A stretch of DNA of 10,877 nucleotides, from the NCBI GenBank assembly GCA_964461455.1, contig CAYWUJ010000060.1, forward strand, positions 1-10,877, written 5' to 3'. Position 1 is the first letter of the stretch; each line of letters opens with the position of its first letter. Position numbers and translations under genes: made by a program. Origin of the DNA: UBA1413 sp964461455 (GTDB lineage Bacteria > Bacteroidota > Bacteroidia > Bacteroidales > Prolixibacteraceae). Below are positions 6,158-10,877 of the stretch, piece after piece. The notes under the pieces are model-generated. The model had not been told where the DNA came from, ran no database searches, and worked only from the letters and a program-made list of their open reading frames with translations.

Positions 6158-7414
6158 ATGAGCAACCGAAGAAACTTTTTGAAAATTCTGGGAACGGGGA
6201 TGGCGGCTGTTACCGCGAACCCGGTACTGGCCGGAGCCTCCCGGTTAAAAACCGACCGCAGGACCCTCAAAATCGGCGTTCTCTCGCCCCAGTCCAACCT
6301 ATTTCCTGCCTATCCCCAGTCCTTCATGAACGGCTTCCGCCTGGGTATCGACCAATACCAGGCTCTCAGGAAGAAGCAAATCGAAATCATCACCGAACCG
6401 GTGGGTTATGGCACCCCATTTCTGAGCGGACAAGCCGCGCGCAAACTGCTCTACGAAAACAACGTGGATATGATGACCGGAATCCTCGGAAACGAAGTGG
6501 TGAGCCAGTTTGCCGATCTCTTTCAACAGAAAGAGGTTCCTTTCATCGTTTGCAACGCCGGCGAGTACTACCCTGTGGAACCCCTCCGGAAGAATCCCTA
6601 TCTTTTCTTCAATACCCTGAATCTGTACCAGTCCTCTTTCATGCAGGCCAGATATGCCACTTCACAATACGGTAAAAAAGGGCTCATCGTCACCTCTCTG
6701 TACGACAGCGGTTATGATGCGACGTACGCTTTCACCCACGGTGCCGAAATGGAAGGAGGCTCCACGGAAGTTCTGGTGATCAGAAAAGGGGCTGCCGATT
6801 CCCTGTCGGAAGTCCTTTCCACGATCCGTGCCGTATCGCCCGACTATGTGTTTGCCCTGTTGAGTGGCGACGTGGCGCGGGATTTCGTTCTGCGCTTCAG
6901 AAACGAAGAAGGCTCATCGCTGCCTCTGCTGGCCTCTTCCTTTGTTACCGAGGAGTCTTTCCTCGCCACCCTGGGAGCTTCCGCCGCAGACATAGAAACC
7001 ATAACCCCCTGGAATAAAAACCTGGAGCTTCCCGTCAATGTAGATTTTGTGAAGAAATACCGCGAAACGAACCGGAGTAACCCCGATATGATGGCGATGC
7101 TGGGGTATGAAACCGGCCTTTTGACCTACCGGGCCCTGGCCGGGTGCAACGGAGATTTCTCGGGAAGCTGTCTTGCCCGGGTGCTACGCTCTGCCCAAAT
7201 CGCCTCCCCCCGTGGCGACTTTTCCATCCATCCCGATACAGGATGGGCCCATACCCCGCTTTACCTGACCAAAATCAAAGCCGGTCTCTTCAACCTCACT
7301 CCGGAACCTCACCTCGATGTTCTGCCCGATACCATCACCGCCGATGACCAGGCATTTACCGCCCTCGACAACCCACAGCGTTCAGGATGGTTCAACCCCT
7401 ATCTCTTTGTTTGA
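6158..7414 (+). CDS. Tat-exported type 1 periplasmic binding protein (Leu/Ile/Val-receptor-like)
   Basis: A 418-residue solute-binding protein of the branched-chain amino acid receptor type (periplasmic binding fold type 1). The N-terminus has a twin-arginine signal: NRRNFLK (residues 3-9), then a mildly hydrophobic stretch ending near VLAGA (23-27), where signal peptidase I could cut. The mature part begins with TLKIGVLSPQSNLFPAYPQSF, a typical first strand and loop, followed by GFRLGIDQ. Later come KKGLIVTSLYDSGYDATYAF, where the second lobe begins, and SPDYVFALLSGDVARDFVLRF, the usual receptor-like strand and helix. No lipobox is seen. No ABC permease or ATPase gene is adjacent, so a transport role is not supported by context; it may sense or hold a ligand for its neighbours. 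It sits 14 bp after collar copy 3 and 28 bp before the giant gene. Confidence 0.87.
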   Translation: MSNRRNFLKILGTGMAAVTANPVLAGASRLKTDRRTLKIGVLSPQSNLFPAYPQSFMNGFRLGIDQYQALRKKQIEIITEPVGYGTPFLSGQAARKLLYENNVDMMTGILGNEVVSQFADLFQQKEVPFIVCNAGEYYPVEPLRKNPYLFFNTLNLYQSSFMQARYATSQYGKKGLIVTSLYDSGYDATYAFTHGAEMEGGSTEVLVIRKGAADSLSEVLSTIRAVSPDYVFALLSGDVARDFVLRFRNEEGSSLPLLASSFVTEESFLATLGASAADIETITPWNKNLELPVNVDFVKKYRETNRSNPDMMAMLGYETGLLTYRALAGCNGDFSGSCLARVLRSAQIASPRGDFSIHPDTGWAHTPLYLTKIKAGLFNLTPEPHLDVLPDTITADDQAFTALDNPQRSGWFNPYLFV

Positions 7415-7442
7415 AAATCCCAACGTCAAAAAAAAACAAATA

Positions 7443-10400
7443 ATGAAACTTCTGTACCACCTGTTGCTGGCGACGATCCTCCTGGTTCTCCTTCCGGAGG
7501 CGGCCTCTCCTGCGCCCGGGCCCGACCGTGTGACCCTCGACCATCCCCTTTTCAGGGTGGGATACACCTCCCGGGGCGTGAGCTTCTCCCCGGCCGGAGG
7601 CGACCTGTTATGGTCGTGGCAACTGACCGGCCTCAGCGGAATGGATGACATCCCCCTCACAGGCGTCTCCCCGGTGGCGGAAGATAAAAACGTGCGATAT
7701 GACAGGGGAGCCCTCACCGAACATTACCTGTTCAAAACTCACCTGATCGAACAGCAATTCACCCTTACCACCCCGGAAGCCCTGCATGGCGACTTGGTCA
7801 TTGACGGGAAGATCACGGCCAACGGGGATTTTTCTGCTGTGGAGGGAGGATGGCGCTGGAGCAGGGAAGACCAACATCTCTTCCTGGGTGACGTGACCGT
7901 TTACGATGCCCTGGGGAACCTTCTGGAGGCCACCATGACCGTGACCGCCACCTCCTCGCGCATCGTCGTCCCTTACCAGGCTCTGGCCCATGCCGTATAC
8001 CCGGTCACCATCGACCCCCAAATCGGTCCCGATGATTTCGTGCTGAACAACTCAGCACCCAAGTCCTATCAACCCCGGCTGGTCTACAATACGGCTACCG
8101 ACAATTTCTTTGCCGTCTGGACAGAATACCTGGGCAGCGGTTTTCCCAGAAATGAAGATATTTACGGGGCCAGCTATACCACAGCGCAAATCGTGGGCAG
8201 CCCTTCCCTGGTGGACCAAACCTGCCTCTATCCCACGTTTTTAGTCTCCGGAGACCGCCCGGCAGGCGCAGTAGCCAACTCCTCAGCCACGAAAGCCGAT
8301 GTGGCTTTCTCGGGAAACGACTATCTGGTGGTCTGGGAAGACTATAAGGGAGGCACCTCCCTTCGTAATGTCAAAATGCGACTGGTCACCGGAACCGATG
8401 TTTCCGGAGATACCACCATGATTTTCAACGATATGGCCTTTAGAACCACTTTTGGTTATGGCTACTATCCTGCAGTTGCCGGGAATAACTCGACCTATCT
8501 GGCTGTTTGTGTGGCCAATAACGCAGATCCTTCGGGCACTTCCCATTCGGTAGCCGGGAAATATGTCGGTCAGGAAGGCACTCCCGCGACCGATTATCTC
8601 CCGGCATTCACCTCTTCATACGAGTTTACTGATGTGGATGTGGATGCCCGGCCTGACGGGAACTTCGCCCTGGTCGCCTCAACGCTGAACACCATTCACT
8701 TCGGATGGGCCTCCGCCACGGCCATGGTCAGTACAGCCCAGCTTTCCGCCGGGGGCCCGATCGGCTCCGTAGCCGTTGCCGCACGCGACAACTCCACCGC
8801 TCTCCTGGTGTGGAGCGAGCTCTCCGGAACCGGATCGGAGGCCAAATATATCATCAAGGGGCACACCGCCGGAAAAACCTTTCAGATCAACCCGGCGGAC
8901 CAATACAGTGCCGGCAAGCCTGCCGTGGCTTTTAATTCCACCACCGACTCCTGGCTGGTGGTCTGGCATGCCACCCCTTCCGCAGGAGCTTCCTCGGGCA
9001 CCATGATCTGGGGCTGCGAAGTCTCTGCTGCCGGCACCCCCGGAATGGCCTTCCCCCTGAGCAAACAGTCACGAACCTCGGTCTCCCCGACTGTGGCCTA
9101 CGATGATGACCTTAATGAGTTCTGGATCGCCTGGAGCGGCGGCGGGAACAAAGACCAACTGTTGGCCCAGAGATGGATCAATCATCTCAACGATTGCGTG
9201 ATCTCCGTCGAAAAAGACTTCATACCCGAGAATAACCACCTCCGCCCACTGAATGTGGATACCGATGTTTTTGTTTCCAAATTTGAAGCAAGGACGAAAA
9301 CAGGTGAAGCTCTCTATCCCCTGGATTTTGCCCTGAAAAGTACAACCACTTTCAATACCTCATTCTCGGAAACCGCGTTCACGGAGTCCAGGACTTTGTC
9401 CTCTGCTGACGACTATTATGTCACCCGCAACAAACTCTTTTACGTCAGGAACGATTCCCTCAATTATGAAAATGAAAATATCCTGGGATTTTCGGTCCGT
9501 GCCGAGTCGGATGTTCCCGCCCCGGCAGGGATTTCCGATTACCAGGCCGACACCATAAAAATCGCCGATGTCAACGAGATCTTCTCGGCAACCATCACCT
9601 CCACGGTGACTTTTCTGGAAGATCAGTCCGATGCCATGATCCCTTTTACTTATCATTCAGGGGATATGGGCAAGGAAAGAAATACGCTGAGTTTTTCGGT
9701 GGTTAAATCTCCACCGTTTCTGAAAAGTCAACTCGGGCTGCAATCCAATCCCTCCATTCCGGGTGGCGGCCATACCGATACCATTCCCCGCGCAATGGTG
9801 ACCAAAGCGGAAGCCATTTTACTGTTCCTGATAGAGAATGCCCACGGATCAGGAAACCTCAACTTCATCCTGAAAGATGAGAAAGGAGGCGAGTGGGAAT
9901 CCATCCAGACTGACCAGATAAGAAGTTACACGGTGTCGGTCAATGTCCTTTCGGTCAATGATCCTCCCCTGGGGGATGATCGTACTGACATGCTCACTGA
10001 GGACGGATCCTATTCCTTTACTTCGGGCAGCTTTGGTTTCTCCGATAACAACGACTATCCGGCCAACCAGCTCAGCGCCGTGGTGATGACCACCCTGCCC
10101 GCCAGGGGGAGTTTGACGCTTGACGGGGCGGCGGTAGTGGCCGGACAATCAGTTGCTGCCTCAGATCTGGGCAAGCTGATTTACACACCTGTAGCACAGG
10201 AATCCGGTTTTGGATACACCAGCTTCACCTTCCAGGTGCAGGACAATGGAGGCACCGCCAACGGTGGAATCGACACCGATCCCACGCCCCGCAAATTCAC
10301 TCTTGACGTGATGCCGGTGAACGATGCGCCCGCAGGCGCAGATCAGGCCATTTCCCTGGTCGAAGATGCCTCATACTCCTTTACCATCGACGATTTTGGG

Positions 10401-10877
10401 TTCAGCGATCCCGATGACACCCCGGCCCACCTGTTACGCGCGGTGGTCATCACCACCCTTCCCGCCAGGGGGAGCCTGACCTATAACGGGGTGGCGGTGT
10501 TGGCCGGACAATCGGTTCCTGCTGCGGATATGGGCAAACTCACATACACCCCCGGGGCCCATGGAAACGGTTCCCCATATGCCAGTTTTTCTTTTCAGGT
10601 GCAGGACAACGGTAGCACAGGCTACGGGGGTATCGACACCGATCCCATCCCCAACACCCTGACCATAAACGTCACCCCGTTGAACGATGCGCCTGCAGGC
10701 CTCGACAAGACCATTACTCTGGTGGAGGATAACACTTATGCTTTTACTGGTGCTGACTTTGGGTTCAGTGATCCCGATGACACCCCGGCCCATCAGTTCA
10801 AAGCGGCAATAATTACCACCCTGCCAGCTGCCGGAGTACTGCAGCTCGACGGAACGGCGGTCACAGCCTTACAGGCC
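7443..10877 (+). CDS. Giant secreted adhesin-like protein with propeller and cadherin-like repeats (3' end outside window)
   Basis: An open frame of 1145 codons from ATG at 7443 to the window edge without a stop. Layout: a Sec signal peptide (about residues 1-21, MKLLYHLLLATILLVLLPEA); an N-terminal beta-rich module ending YPVTIDP (186-192), a module seen at the front of many large bacterial repeat proteins; seven repeats of the form (P/D)xVAxx...LVVW between about 211 and 570, with the key positions at W226, W298, C356, S413, W457, W508 and W564, consistent with a beta-propeller; an unrecognised beta-rich region (about 580-837); and cadherin/BIg-like repeats from 838 onward. The start is preceded by an A-rich, SD-less leader. 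The protein is expected at the cell surface or outside; a type IX sorting domain may lie beyond the edge but is not visible. It is the last visible gene of the collar operon. Confidence 0.88.
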   Translation, partial: MKLLYHLLLATILLVLLPEAASPAPGPDRVTLDHPLFRVGYTSRGVSFSPAGGDLLWSWQLTGLSGMDDIPLTGVSPVAEDKNVRYDRGALTEHYLFKTHLIEQQFTLTTPEALHGDLVIDGKITANGDFSAVEGGWRWSREDQHLFLGDVTVYDALGNLLEATMTVTATSSRIVVPYQALAHAVYPVTIDPQIGPDDFVLNNSAPKSYQPRLVYNTATDNFFAVWTEYLGSGFPRNEDIYGASYTTAQIVGSPSLVDQTCLYPTFLVSGDRPAGAVANSSATKADVAFSGNDYLVVWEDYKGGTSLRNVKMRLVTGTDVSGDTTMIFNDMAFRTTFGYGYYPAVAGNNSTYLAVCVANNADPSGTSHSVAGKYVGQEGTPATDYLPAFTSSYEFTDVDVDARPDGNFALVASTLNTIHFGWASATAMVSTAQLSAGGPIGSVAVAARDNSTALLVWSELSGTGSEAKYIIKGHTAGKTFQINPADQYSAGKPAVAFNSTTDSWLVVWHATPSAGASSGTMIWGCEVSAAGTPGMAFPLSKQSRTSVSPTVAYDDDLNEFWIAWSGGGNKDQLLAQRWINHLNDCVISVEKDFIPENNHLRPLNVDTDVFVSKFEARTKTGEALYPLDFALKSTTTFNTSFSETAFTESRTLSSADDYYVTRNKLFYVRNDSLNYENENILGFSVRAESDVPAPAGISDYQADTIKIADVNEIFSATITSTVTFLEDQSDAMIPFTYHSGDMGKERNTLSFSVVKSPPFLKSQLGLQSNPSIPGGGHTDTIPRAMVTKAEAILLFLIENAHGSGNLNFILKDEKGGEWESIQTDQIRSYTVSVNVLSVNDPPLGDDRTDMLTEDGSYSFTSGSFGFSDNNDYPANQLSAVVMTTLPARGSLTLDGAAVVAGQSVAASDLGKLIYTPVAQESGFGYTSFTFQVQDNGGTANGGIDTDPTPRKFTLDVMPVNDAPAGADQAISLVEDASYSFTIDDFGFSDPDDTPAHLLRAVVITTLPARGSLTYNGVAVLAGQSVPAADMGKLTYTPGAHGNGSPYASFSFQVQDNGSTGYGGIDTDPIPNTLTINVTPLNDAPAGLDKTITLVEDNTYAFTGADFGFSDPDDTPAHQFKAAIITTLPAAGVLQLDGTAVTALQA
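9954..10316 (+). repeat. Cadherin-like repeat 1 of the giant protein (363 bp)
   Basis: Codes residues 838-958, beginning VNDPP. It has the repeat landmarks LTEDGSYSFT, FGFSDNN, TTLPARGSLTLDG, AGQSV, GKLIYTP, and FTFQVQDNGG followed by GIDTDP. Repeat 2 starts exactly 363 bp later. It is the most diverged visible unit: DNNDYPAN replaces the DPDDTPAH acidic motif of the next two. Confidence 0.85.
10317..10679 (+). repeat. Cadherin-like repeat 2 of the giant protein (363 bp)
   Basis: Codes residues 959-1079, beginning VNDAPAG. The landmarks are LVEDASYSFT, FGFSDPDDTPAH, TTLPARGSLTYNG, AGQSVPAADMGKLTYTP and FSFQVQDNGS then GIDTDP. The DPDD cluster could bind calcium. CCCGCCAGGGGGAG at 10461-10474 repeats 10098-10111 exactly one period earlier. 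Confidence 0.88.
10680..10877 (+). repeat. Cadherin-like repeat 3 of the giant protein (cut by window edge)
   Basis: Codes residues 1080-1145, beginning LNDAPAG, and keeps LVEDNTYAFT, FGFSDPDDTPAH and TTLPAAG. It starts exactly 363 bp after repeat 2. The 32 bp at 10761-10792 differ from 10398-10429 at one base only, so the array is recent or kept alike by recombination. More units probably follow beyond the edge. Confidence 0.85.

Noticed and set aside
7608..8021. A minus-strand open frame of 137 codons opposite the giant gene
   Set aside because: The + strand here codes the continuous N-terminal module ending YPVTIDP; the reverse reading has no recognisable motif. The same holds for the other reverse readings between 8283 and 10793.

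Overview
The window looks like chromosomal DNA of a member of the Bacteroidota. Three things suggest this. Starts lack Shine-Dalgarno sequences, and upstream boxes fit the Bacteroidota -7 consensus TAnnTTTG. The gene repertoire also fits: a menaquinone-type UbiA protein, an exbB-exbD-tonB cluster, and a very large secreted repeat protein of the kind usually exported by the type IX system. No genus can be named. No rRNA, tRNA, CRISPR array, transposase or integrase was seen.

Left part (1-4438), housekeeping and envelope genes. A UbiA-family prenyltransferase runs leftward off the edge (764 to 1). Divergent from it is a small SRPBCC/AHSA1-type protein (869-1249). A 189-bp gap follows, holding a degenerate 7-bp tandem repeat with a perfect 20-bp palindrome and a likely promoter. 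Next comes a compact three-gene operon for an inner-membrane energy-transducing complex: ExbB/TolQ-like (1439-2137), ExbD/TolR-like (2148-2555) and TonB-like (2560-3471). A ZIP-family metal transporter follows (3671-4438).

Right part (4439-10877), a surface or secretion cassette. After a T-rich gap there are five same-strand genes separated by only 10-28 bp. Three are paralogous phage-tail-collar (Mdp-like) proteins (4589-5110, 5123-5626, 5637-6143). The fourth is a solitary type 1 periplasmic binding protein with a Tat signal (6158-7414). The fifth is a giant secreted protein (7443 to beyond the right edge) with a signal peptide, a YPVTIDP-ended N-terminal module, a probable seven-repeat beta-propeller, an unrecognised beta-rich linker, and cadherin-like repeats with a period of exactly 121 residues.

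The tight spacing suggests that the five right-hand genes are co-transcribed and work together. Collar proteins are normally trimeric receptor-binding tips of phage fibres. Here they have no other phage gene beside them, and they sit next to a ligand-binding protein without a permease and an adhesin-like giant. This cassette is the best candidate in the window for an undescribed system. What it does cannot be read from the sequence.
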